Source: Capronia americana
Taxonomy: Eukaryota; Ascomycota; Eurotiomycetes; Chaetothyriales; Herpotrichiellaceae
Direction of reading: 5' to 3'
NCBI GenBank assembly: GCA_016110215.1
Contig: JADWQD010000002.1
Coordinates: 1,860,001-1,924,000, forward strand
Length of the DNA: 64,000 bases
In this document: positions 1 through 9,184 of the stretch, piece by piece
Layout of the letters: every line of letters starts with the position of its first letter
Position numbering within the stretch: position 1 is the stretch's first letter
Notes under the pieces: model-generated
Databases searched by the model: none
Told to the model about the DNA's origin: nothing
What the model saw: the letters and a program-made list of their open reading frames with translations, nothing else
Translations under genes and position numbers: made by a program

Positions 1-573
1 CCGCTGTCCGCGCACTACGCCGCGCTCAAGACGCTCTTCGCCACGACCTACCGCGCGACCATGGGGCTGTACGCGCGCGACGCCGCCCAGCTGGAGCTCA
101 ATTCCCGGACGTACCTTTCCCGAGCGAGCATCTTGAACACCAACGCCGAAGCGGTGGTCAGCTTCTTGGACATGAAGGCCGAGGACCCATCTAGTAGTGT
201 CAAGACCGTTTTTTACCCAACCACCAGCCAGGCCATGGTGGACAACTATGCCCCCTTCCTAAGGCAGCCGACGGCCGATTTCCCCCGCCCAGGGTATGGA
301 TGTCTGTTTAGCGTCGAGTTCCAAGACGAGGCCTCGGCGATTGCCTTCTACGATCACCTGCACGTGCATATGGGTCCGCATTTGGGGGCGCACCGCACGA
401 TCGCGCTGCCATATACCCTGGGGGTGTATGGCGGGGAGTTGGAGCGGGTTAAGGGTTTTAATCTGCGGGTAACGCAGGTGAGGGTGTCGGTGGGGTTGGA
501 GGACAAAGAGGAGTTGGTCCACACGTTTAAGGTTGCGGTGGATGCGGCTGATAAGGAGTATGCTAAGAAGTGA
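1..573 (+). CDS. Cystathionine gamma-synthase-like PLP enzyme, C-terminal part (5' truncated)
   Basis: The reading frame is open from base 1 to the TGA at 571-573, so the gene starts upstream of the window and only about 190 residues are visible. The C-terminal end carries the GAHRTIALPYTLGVYGGE stretch and, near the end, RVSVGLEDKEEL. The latter is the typical closing motif of the Cys/Met-metabolism PLP-dependent family (cystathionine gamma-synthase, gamma-lyase, beta-lyase). Fungal STR2-type cystathionine gamma-synthases end this way, and they join an activated homoserine to cysteine in transsulfuration. The PLP-binding lysine would lie upstream and cannot be checked. The internal ATG at 61 is an in-frame methionine, not the likely start. 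The family is fairly sure; the exact substrate is not. Confidence 0.8.
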   Translation, partial: PLSAHYAALKTLFATTYRATMGLYARDAAQLELNSRTYLSRASILNTNAEAVVSFLDMKAEDPSSSVKTVFYPTTSQAMVDNYAPFLRQPTADFPRPGYGCLFSVEFQDEASAIAFYDHLHVHMGPHLGAHRTIALPYTLGVYGGELERVKGFNLRVTQVRVSVGLEDKEELVHTFKVAVDAADKEYAKK

Positions 574-1858
574 TTCCCTACGTGGCTCAGGAACCGATTC
601 TTACGGCGTTGATGTGGTGAGTTGGTTGGTTGTATGGAGAGTCACTGTGGTTGTACGGTGAGCATGGTAGAATGTATAACCGGTCGGGATTTGGTTAGGC
701 GCTTGACAAGTTTCGACATACTGTGTGGTGTGTAGCGTGTAACCGGATACAGCGTGAAGCTCATGAGAAGAAAGTGCTGCGGCTTGTGAACTGTGGACTG
801 TGGACTGTGGACAGGACTTTCTGCAACGCCATAACTTCGGTTGTCGGAAGCGTTTTCAGCCTTCTCTTCCATTGATATTAAATTGGGAGGCTCATCCAGT
901 TGAAAGTCCTGATGTCGTCGATTGGGCGGATCCGAGAGATCATCGTGTCCTATTGGACTGCCAGCGTTCGTATACCATGGGTGATATCTTGTAGTCCATC
1001 ACTCGATGAATTCCTTGCCGCCAGTTTCGAAGGTTGGCGGGCAGAGCCAGCAGGCATCATTCGCGCAGGTCTTGCCATTAGAACCATCCCAGGCACGACG
1101 AAAAAGCCTTCGCAACGACTCAAAAACAGGGGCCTGCCAAACATCGTTGAACCATGGTAAAAATGCCCGAGATGCCAGTCTTAGTGGTACAAAACAGGGT
1201 AAATTGACACCGTCGGCCACCTGACTCACAGCCTACTCACCTCCCGCTCACCTCGCACTCTGAGTACAACTCGCGTTCTCACTATCGACTCGCCCGCCAT
1301 TTCCCTGCTTGATAATGGCCTCTGCTCCTGCGCCACGCTGGAATACCGCCGGTCCTCGCTTCCGTGGCCTCCGGCGTGCTGCACTCATCTATGTCTTTCA
1401 GGTTATCCGAGTCTGTTCGGGACCGGATCCAAAAGATGCATCAATGAGCTGCGGATACGGAAACGCATCAAGAAACTTCGATTCCGATGATCTGGGGACC
1501 CTGTATACCGACATGGACATGACTTGGAGCTCATCGTAGGACGCCATTCTTCAACACTGACCGCGCTGTGCTGTGGGGAGTAAACTGTGCCCGACAAACG
1601 AGACTCTGGTCTTGTTGAACAACGATTTGCAGACGGGCAGAAACAGAAACAACGAAGGACGTATTTTGTTTTACATTTTGCTCAAGAAGCTGGAGTCGAG
1701 AACATTGGAAGTTAAGTGCCTGTGCCTACCCCCGAGAAAAAGCCGTACAGATCCACTCCACTGGGGAGTGGAAAGATTGAAATGTGCTTTAGTGCTTGCT
1801 CTCCTTGTACAGTATGTGGCTCCGTTGCAATAGCTCCTCCGATCTGTGCCATCAATGC
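574..1858. other. Intergenic region, no convincing gene
   Basis: This holds the 3' flanks of two convergent genes. It includes a triple CTGTGGA repeat at 791-811. A CT-rich, promoter-like stretch at about 1220-1312 precedes an ATG at 1315, which opens a 74-codon frame with no recognisable domain. I do not call that frame a gene. Confidence 0.5.
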
Positions 1859-2479
1859 TTATTTCTTCATCTGGCTCATCTTGTTCTCCAGTTCCGTCAC
1901 GTAGGAGTGAATCCGTTGCACGGCTGCTTGTAGTGCCTGTTGTCGCGGGATTAGCGTTGGCCTTCCTATAACAGAGACGTGGATAGTATGCAAGTAAGAG
2001 AAGCCTGGCGGTATCCCATGTGTAGGGTCTGTCGCCGTAGCGGGCGTCGAGCTCCATGCGTCCGAGAAAAGAGACGAGTGGCCAACGTACGTAGATGTCT
2101 TCGGTCAACAGCTCATTAGAAACCTTGTATTCTTCGAGAATGTAGTAGTAGACAGATGCGCCTGCCAGCGTCGAACCGAGGAGGAATCCGAAAAGTCTAG
2201 GTAAGAGGCGCAGACGGTCAGCCATTCTGTTCTCCCTGCTAACCATAGCTCGAGCTTGTTCGGAGCTCTGCTGTCTCCCATGGTCTCAATCTGCGGGGTT
2301 GACAAAGCTCACCCTCCTCTGAAAGCTCCCACAGGTTTCTTTACAGGGACCGCTGCAGCTGTCGCGGCCTCTTGGAATTGTCTGCTCGTGGACTGAAAGG
2401 ATCTTGATTGGAACTGGGGGAAAGCTCTGAATGATCGGGAGGCGGAGGAGAGGCGCGGGAGGAAGACGCGTGAAGCCAT
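1859..2479 (-). CDS. Small predicted mitochondrial membrane protein, three exons, unknown function
   Basis: Joining three exons (2479-2313, 2196-2091, 1936-1859) gives 116 residues. Both introns, 2312-2197 and 2090-1937, have GT..AG ends; the first has a CTGAC branch site about 20 nt before CCTAG. Residues 1-38 are rich in Arg and Ser with no acid until near the end, as in a mitochondrial targeting sequence. A hydrophobic segment (LFGFLLGSTLAGASVYYYIL) covers about 57-76. The C-terminus after it is charged with heptad-like hydrophobics (LQAAVQRIHSYVTELENKM), suggesting a coiled coil. The layout looks like a family I recall from other filamentous fungi, but I know no function. An alternative start at 2225 would skip the targeting exon; the spliced form reads through GGLFGF smoothly and is preferred. 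Confidence 0.72.
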
Positions 2480-2904
2480 CGCTTCCGAAGATCGCGTTTG
2501 AGCAGAGTACAAAGGCGGGTGAGGTTCCGGTGAAATGTGTGTGACGACGATCAAGAAGACTCGAGCTTGGGAAGTGCGCAAGATCACGAGAACATGTGGA
2601 AGCGAGTTCGGGCGGGATCGCAATGCAGCGGCGACGAGCGATATTCGCAAGGTTCGCCGTCATTGCCTAGGCAAGTGCCCATCTTCTCCACATTCGGGCG
2701 CCACGGGCACTACAGGGCACCACGGGGCTCACTGGGAGCAACTAATCAGCGGGTAGCGCCCCTCGGAGGCCTGGGGCACTTCCGAGGTTCTAACGGCTAG
2801 GGACCCCTGGGGCTTTGGGGCACTCACTCTTGCCACCTTTATTCTACAGTACGAGCTGCGAAACACGACAATTCTATGCCTTCAATCATTGATTCTTCTC
2901 AATG
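2480..2904. other. Short intergenic region
   Basis: This is the promoter side of the small mitochondrial-protein gene and the 3' flank of DOP1, both on the minus strand. A GC-rich run at about 2690-2825 contains several GGGGC-type words. No gene is seen. Confidence 0.5.
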
Positions 2905-5900
2905 TCAGTCCACAAACAAATCTGCCAGCAGATCCTTCCGGCACGCATCGAGGTCCACTGCTTGAAGGCTGTATGTATCTTCAAAAGCATGTATGCTCAA
3001 TTGCCGGAAGAATGGCCGCAACAGTGTTTGGGGATCTTCCGTAGTCCTCGTGATGTCTGCACACAGCCACGGTTTCCTGGCCTCCCTCGTAGACACCGTC
3101 GGCAGCTCAATCTCGCGGTTTCCCTTGCTCACCATTTGGTCCGAGATCGCCGTTGACTTGAAGTCCGGTGGCGGATAAACTGCATCGACCGTATCAGTCA
3201 CAAACAGCCATTCATGCAACTGGAACTCTTCAGGCTTCAAGAGAAGGAGCAGATCCAGTAGTTTTGCCCCTTGTAGTTGCGAAAAGTCTGTAAAGGTGGG
3301 CTCGCCCTTTTGCTGCATGCTTGTGAACAGATCTCGAAGCTCCACATCGACTATCGGCCACAGGGATACAAGTTGTGATTGTGTAAACGCCAGCGTGATC
3401 GCCCGGAGGACCAGATAGATGTCTCCGCGCGTGCAGGACGATGGAGAGGACGATGGCGTGGCCGTCAACAGCTCTTCGATCCGGCGGATTATCTGGATCA
3501 GATCTGGCACAAAAGCATCCGCGTCGGCCGCCAACAGCAGCAGAGCTATCCGCCGCAGGTTCAGCTGTGTCTTCCTGTCAGCCTCCGTTCGGGCAGCGGT
3601 AGCCCCGACCCCGAACATGATCCCTGCTGTCGTCGGGGGTGTCAGTCGGGACACGAGCTCTGGCATGAAGCTTTTATCTGTCAACCAGAGCTGTTTCAAG
3701 ACAGGCAGCCAGCCCGCCTCCGCCAGTGCCGGGGCTGACTGAAAGAATTTATTGTCATTTATGGCCTCGAAGACGTCTTTCTTCCACGTCTTGTTGGTCG
3801 GTTGGGATTTGGCCAGGAGGAGGACAAGTTGCAAGAGGTCGATATTGACCGTCTGTGGAAACTGCTTTGACCGCAAAGCCGGACCTATGACATGTGTTGC
3901 AATTCCGGACAGGGTTACGGTCAGCCTGTCTTGGTCTCCAAGGGCATTACTGATAATAGGAAGCGCTTCACATAGGACCTGGATAGCGTTACCGGTTTCC
4001 AACGGGTTTCTTGGCCTCGGGTCTATGATGGCTTTGGTACTTATTTGCTCCGAGAATGGCTGAGAAGTCGAGTCGAGCCCGGCGGGCCTGATGGTGAAAA
4101 TGGCCGTGAACAGCCTGGCACATAGGTCACTCAATTCCCGACGCATCTTGAACACCTCTCCAAAATTGGTATTCTCCATCTTCTGGCACAGGACCGCGAC
4201 AAATTCCAAGAGCTTAAGCAGAATCTGGCGGTGGGGCATGGGGTTCGCAAGAACCTCCCGTAAGAACGCGGTGCAGTCTGTCCAGATCTCTTCAAGCAAG
4301 TCATCTTCGAGTGCGGACGTGTATGCTATCAAGAACGCCATCAGCTCCAACGCGCTGACGTCCACCGATAAGCTCGACTTTTGCGACTGATCCAGTGCCG
4401 AAGGATTGGTACGGTTGTAAATGGCGTTGAAGGTGGCAGGCATCATGAACTTTGGCCGTGCTCCATCAAGACTTTGCATGAGATTCAAGGTGATGTCTTG
4501 TGCGGAGTCTCTGCGTGTAGCATCAACCCACATTCCCATGAGGGTCTCGAGGCATTCTTGTGGTTCGGCGTCCGCTAAGTGCTCCAGGATCCGTCGGGTT
4601 CGCGTCCGTAGCCGAGACGAGATGTACGCAAATGACTTGCCATCCGAAACGCCGTTCAGTGGCCTCCTCGATATCCTCCAAGCCCAGATCTGGCCACAAA
4701 GTTTGATCGTATCCTGCATGCAGAGAATAACGGTCAATCGGTGGTTCGCAATCGACCGCAACTGCGTCTTCTCTGCACTGCTGAGACTGGATTCGTCTGC
4801 TCCCGAGACCTGGTCTACTAGATGCGTATGCGCCCTTGCTAGGACGTACTCGAGCCCTGCAAGTAAATTGTTGATCGACCGTTCCGGGTGCTTTGCGGCT
4901 GGGATGGACTTGGCTCCATTGACATGGCCCGCCGCTTCCGCTCCGTCGTAAAGTCGCTGCATCAATGCGAAGTAGTCCTTGACCCGATCACAGAGACACG
5001 CTGTCATTTTGAGCATGTTCGCGAAGAGATTTTGTGTTGAGTACAACGGGATAGTGTTGCAAAGCAGCGTGACCCATTTGTCGATTGTAGAGTCGATAGA
5101 TTTAGACGAAATGCCAGAGATCAAGACCTGGATGAGATCGCCTGGTGGACTGCCAATGTTCGGTTTGGAGAATATCATCTGCAATAGGTCCAGTATCTCT
5201 ACCTGGGACGGGCTGTCCTGCATCACCTGGGACAACAGTTGCATCAACAGGCGGATCAGGTTGTGATCTCCACGTAATTCGATTTCTTCCAAAATCAGGC
5301 ACAGGATTGACAGAGACGTTGTGAAGATGTCCTTTTCGGTATGTCCTGACGAAATATGTTCCATGCAAATATCCAGCATCGTGTCAGAATAGCCTGCTTG
5401 CCCAAAAAATTCGTTACGCTGAGCAGCGGATTGCTTCGCCAGAGTCATGACCTTGCGGAGTCGGTGTAGGCCGAGCAGGGAAATCTGGCCATCCGAAGAA
5501 TGGTTCGACTCGGCATATATGATTCTGAATATGGGCCCCATGGAGGGTAGGTTGTTTAGCCACATTCGTCGCCGATCATCGGCCTGAAGAGCGTCGACAC
5601 CGTCAATGATGGTTAGGACTGGTTGCCTGAGCGTAGCCCACGGTACCTCATCGTCCTGTATACCTTGCGTCGTAGAAAACAGTTCGATATTGACCTCGGG
5701 AAAACGAGTATGCGCCCAGAACGTAGAGAATCGCGCTATTTGGTCTTCTAAGTGCGCTGCAGAATCGTCTCCTTCGCACATGAGTTCCGCAATCTTGCTA
5801 TCCACAAGCAGCAAGTCGTGTGATAGCATCCGGAGGTTCCATATCTGCTCCACAGCTTCCACATGGAATTGTGGAGTCGACGGCAGAAGAACTTTCCACA

Positions 5901-7902
5901 GCTGGGAGACCAGCTCTGGTAGGAGCTGCAGTAGATACGGCTCGGTCAAGGTCTCCTTGCCAGGGTCAAAGGCATGTAGCGTGTCCACTATTCTTGCCAC
6001 AGTCCTGGTCGACTCGTATTTGGCGTGTGGGCCTTCGCTTGAAGCCTCGAGCAGATGATGAAGTCGCTCACCAAATCTCAGCTCGCGTAGCGACTGGAAA
6101 TTGTTTGTCCTGGACACGGCTTTAGTGAAACTATTGGTCAGAGGCCCCAGCAATTCTTGGTCGTTTGGATGGCTCAGGCACTCCACGATAATGAGTGCAA
6201 TGTTCCGAAGCAAAATTTCAGCAGCAAGGGCGGGGGGAATTGTCTCGAAGATTGCCTTCTTGACGTACGAAGAATTCTCGTATAGGCCCTTGAGTCTTAT
6301 GAGCCACCCTGCCTTCTCGACGTCTCCAGACGATTGCAAAAGGCTGCTCGCCGGGTGAGGAGGCAATAAGCTTAGGAGGGCTTCTAGCAGCTTCGCTATG
6401 CGTAGTGGCTGAGCCCCATCTCGTCCCGGGAGCTCAGAGTGTTCCTCTCGAAGAAGCATTTCCGAGATCGCTAAACACAGCATAGGCAAGTGTATAGTCG
6501 TCATTTCTTCTTCTTGGAGGCTGAAATTCGCCAAAATGAACTCGATGAGCTCCAAATCACCCTGTACGAGAAGTCGAAATAGTTGGCCGGTAATGAGCTG
6601 AGGCTCGATGGCATCGAAGAAGACATTAGCACTCCGATATACCTCGTCAAAAGAGGACTGTGAAGGAGCAGTCGCCTGATATCTCTCCAAGTCCTGCATG
6701 GCCGGGACAAACAATGCTTCGACGGGCAACTTTCCGATGGCCCAGCGATCCATCAAGGAGAGCATAATGCGGAAGGGGCGGGCCCTATCGACAGGAGACA
6801 GCGCCTCCGTGCGTAGCATTTTCTCGAGGCTTCGGATGACTGGCTTGAGCCCGAAGGCTGCGAAGTAATCGTGTCTAGGCGCCGTTTGACGTGGCTGGAG
6901 CTGTGGAGGTGTAGGAGGCTCGGCAGCCGAGCGAGGGACCACGTCAGTTGAGCCCTCTCGCTTGTCTTCCTTACCAAGGAACCAAGTCCACAGTCGACGA
7001 TTCAGACTCATGTCTCTCCGCAAGACCACCGACATGGCGGCAGCGACGAGGATGTCCAAGTCATTTGGCGAGACGAGGGACTGGAGCACCGGTGCATGAA
7101 GGGGCACATGTGAGACAAGAAGGTCGAGGAAGCCACGTTGTACCAAGGGCTGTTCGTCTTGGAGTCCCGTGGCAAAACAACGAACGAGTAAACCGGGTTC
7201 AGGAGTTGTCACGGCCCTGATGGCCTCGTGCGACGTATCACCCGGTTGCTCATCTGGAGCCTGGCTCGCTGAACCTAAGCTGGGAAGCTCCCGTGTCAAG
7301 TATACCAAGGCGCCTGGTCGCTTCGACGTACTTGTGATGGAGGCGAGAAACAGGCTCTGCCAGAAGAATTCCTCGGTTCCGTCTTCGGCAAAGGCCTGTC
7401 GGACGCGGTTGATGGTGTTCAGGGTTCGGTCAAAATCCTCACTGTTCTCCTCCTCAATTCCCGGCAGCAGCGACAAGATGATAGCTCTTAGTGCCGGCCG
7501 CAATGTACGGCTGGATAGCTTCAAGAGGTGGTCATCGTAAAGCGAGAGGAACAGCGGCCTCGTGGTCAACGTGGCAAAAGTGAGGGTGTGCGACACTCCG
7601 GGCAGCCAGATGGGCAGATCCTGAGACAGTCGCTCGGCTCCCAACAGAGTAAAGACCAAATTGTAGACTTCCAGCGCCTTCTGATGCACGCCCGACGGCA
7701 AGGACGGCTTCAAGCACAGCGCCAGGTATTTGGCAAGAGTCGGCTTGAACGGAACTTCGGCGTCAGGAGGAGAGGCCTGTAGTGCCTTTGCCAGGCGGCT
7801 GAGGAATGCAATGTAGTCCGCCCACTCGTTGGTGGCATCCCACAAGCCCAGCGCTCTCTCGACACCCGCGTTGTAGCGACGCACGGCTTTTGCGTCGGTC
7901 AT
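2905..7902 (-). CDS. DOP1: DOP1/DopA family endosome-Golgi traffic protein
   Basis: One uninterrupted frame of 1665 residues. The N-terminus (ERALGLWDATNEWADYIAFL, followed by the KPSLPSGVHQKALEVY block) is the conserved Dop1 N-terminal domain. The rest is helical and leucine-rich, with a short acidic end (CRKDLLADLF) like other fungal members. In yeast, Dop1 works with Mon2 and the flippase Neo1 in endosome-to-Golgi recycling and ER organisation; in Aspergillus, dopA affects morphology and development. The first ATG is at 7902 (MTDAKAVRRY); the frame is open further upstream but has no earlier ATG. The length is close to, or slightly shorter than, other fungal Dop1 proteins. It is divergent from MON1 across about 1.3 kb. 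Confidence 0.93.
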   Translation of the reverse strand: MTDAKAVRRYNAGVERALGLWDATNEWADYIAFLSRLAKALQASPPDAEVPFKPTLAKYLALCLKPSLPSGVHQKALEVYNLVFTLLGAERLSQDLPIWLPGVSHTLTFATLTTRPLFLSLYDDHLLKLSSRTLRPALRAIILSLLPGIEEENSEDFDRTLNTINRVRQAFAEDGTEEFFWQSLFLASITSTSKRPGALVYLTRELPSLGSASQAPDEQPGDTSHEAIRAVTTPEPGLLVRCFATGLQDEQPLVQRGFLDLLVSHVPLHAPVLQSLVSPNDLDILVAAAMSVVLRRDMSLNRRLWTWFLGKEDKREGSTDVVPRSAAEPPTPPQLQPRQTAPRHDYFAAFGLKPVIRSLEKMLRTEALSPVDRARPFRIMLSLMDRWAIGKLPVEALFVPAMQDLERYQATAPSQSSFDEVYRSANVFFDAIEPQLITGQLFRLLVQGDLELIEFILANFSLQEEEMTTIHLPMLCLAISEMLLREEHSELPGRDGAQPLRIAKLLEALLSLLPPHPASSLLQSSGDVEKAGWLIRLKGLYENSSYVKKAIFETIPPALAAEILLRNIALIIVECLSHPNDQELLGPLTNSFTKAVSRTNNFQSLRELRFGERLHHLLEASSEGPHAKYESTRTVARIVDTLHAFDPGKETLTEPYLLQLLPELVSQLWKVLLPSTPQFHVEAVEQIWNLRMLSHDLLLVDSKIAELMCEGDDSAAHLEDQIARFSTFWAHTRFPEVNIELFSTTQGIQDDEVPWATLRQPVLTIIDGVDALQADDRRRMWLNNLPSMGPIFRIIYAESNHSSDGQISLLGLHRLRKVMTLAKQSAAQRNEFFGQAGYSDTMLDICMEHISSGHTEKDIFTTSLSILCLILEEIELRGDHNLIRLLMQLLSQVMQDSPSQVEILDLLQMIFSKPNIGSPPGDLIQVLISGISSKSIDSTIDKWVTLLCNTIPLYSTQNLFANMLKMTACLCDRVKDYFALMQRLYDGAEAAGHVNGAKSIPAAKHPERSINNLLAGLEYVLARAHTHLVDQVSGADESSLSSAEKTQLRSIANHRLTVILCMQDTIKLCGQIWAWRISRRPLNGVSDGKSFAYISSRLRTRTRRILEHLADAEPQECLETLMGMWVDATRRDSAQDITLNLMQSLDGARPKFMMPATFNAIYNRTNPSALDQSQKSSLSVDVSALELMAFLIAYTSALEDDLLEEIWTDCTAFLREVLANPMPHRQILLKLLEFVAVLCQKMENTNFGEVFKMRRELSDLCARLFTAIFTIRPAGLDSTSQPFSEQISTKAIIDPRPRNPLETGNAIQVLCEALPIISNALGDQDRLTVTLSGIATHVIGPALRSKQFPQTVNIDLLQLVLLLAKSQPTNKTWKKDVFEAINDNKFFQSAPALAEAGWLPVLKQLWLTDKSFMPELVSRLTPPTTAGIMFGVGATAARTEADRKTQLNLRRIALLLLAADADAFVPDLIQIIRRIEELLTATPSSSPSSCTRGDIYLVLRAITLAFTQSQLVSLWPIVDVELRDLFTSMQQKGEPTFTDFSQLQGAKLLDLLLLLKPEEFQLHEWLFVTDTVDAVYPPPDFKSTAISDQMVSKGNREIELPTVSTREARKPWLCADITRTTEDPQTLLRPFFRQLSIHAFEDTYSLQAVDLDACRKDLLADLFVD

Positions 7903-9184
7903 CGCACAGCAGTTTGCGGGATATGTAGGGTGTTGGCCGCGGACATGGCCAGTCAAGGGAGAGTGAGAATCAGAGAATCAACTTGGCGACAACCAGGGCC
8001 TCGCATGACATTCGCGACTGAGCGGTCGACAACGGTGCTACTGGGGGTGGCCGCTCATGCTTGTCAACTACTCGGCGCGCTTTCTGTCTCTCGAGCGCGT
8101 TATTGTAAGCGTGGAGGACTGTCGTCGGGACGCACAGGACACGGTGGTTCCCATGAGACCAAACAGACGCCAAGGCTTGGTTTGACTGACGACCGATCGG
8201 GTAACATGGTGATGCCGCCTTTGCTCAACCAGTCTCTCTGCAGTAGATCGACGACGCCTGGAAGTTCGCCCGAAACCTAATTATCACGTGGCCTTTTCTA
8301 TAAAAGCGCCCTCACTTCCACTTGCTTCCTCTTCTTCCTCTTCTTCTCCATGTTCTGGGACTGTCGTGAGGTAGGATGGAACGCAAAGCTATATATCGTT
8401 CTAACACGTGTGTACAACCCTTCGTTGAGCCAGTGATTCATGTTCCGAATCGGCAGAGACGTATCAAGCTGGCAGGAGATGTGTCGATATGCTGGAAGAA
8501 CTCGGTCAATCAGCTTCGACACTACTCACAGTCAGGTGAATATGAGATCAAGAGTTGAAGTCCCCTCCAGCCAAAAGTGAGTATAGAAAAGGCTACCCTC
8601 TTGGTTCTTGTCAGCTGCAGAATCAGCAATGTCTGTCTTTCCAAGCAGCCAATGTCAACACTTGGAAGCACTTCCCCAATACTCCGCCATCTGCTACCTG
8701 GTTCCCGCTACAGTTCATAAACATAACCTAGTCTTGTGTCGGTAGTTGAGCGGCGATGAATCTTAGCCCCGGGCGCGATTGCTGTCTCCGGTGCCAACCT
8801 GTATGACTGATAGAATTAAGATATCCAACTCATCATGATCAAGGCGTGGGCGAATTGAAGCGTAAGTCGCAAGTGAGTTGTTTTAAAAGCGGCGCCATTT
8901 GGGTGAGCGCGCTGTGAGCGCCGAGCCGATTTACCATTGCTTGGCCCAACATGTTTCGAAGCCACGGTAAAGACAGCCATGTAACTATGTTCACCTGTCC
9001 CAGCGATGCCACCGCCGCTTCATTGTGACCATGCACGCGATGCGCAGTGACAGGAACTTGGGAAAGAGCGCATACGATGCCGGCTAATCCACTATCATCC
9101 GCCACTGGACAGCATCACGTTTGTCCAGAACGAACCGTCGTCGATTAATCGTATGATACAGCTTGCCGCGCATCCGTCATCACA
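7903..9184. other. DOP1/MON1 divergent intergenic region
   Basis: This 1.28-kb region separates two divergent starts. It holds CACGTG boxes at 8285-8290 and 8405-8410, a TATAAAAG at 8299-8306 and a CT-rich tract at about 8311-8349 directly before an ATG at 8350. That ATG opens only a 28-codon frame. No supported gene is seen. Confidence 0.5.
8285..8350 (+). promoter_or_regulatory. Promoter-like cluster: CACGTG, TATA box, CT tract
   Basis: CACGTG (8285-8290), TATAAAAG (8299-8306) and a pyrimidine-rich run ending at the ATG at 8350 lie in the order expected of a plus-strand fungal core promoter. MON1 starts 835 bp further on, so this would be either a distant MON1 transcription start with a long leader or a separate transcript. 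It is called from sequence words only. Confidence 0.35.

Noticed and set aside
1315..1539. Small frame after a CT-rich leader (MASAPAPRWNT start)
   Set aside because: The leader looks promoter-like, but the frame is short, shows no family and no clear splicing. Kept only as a remark.
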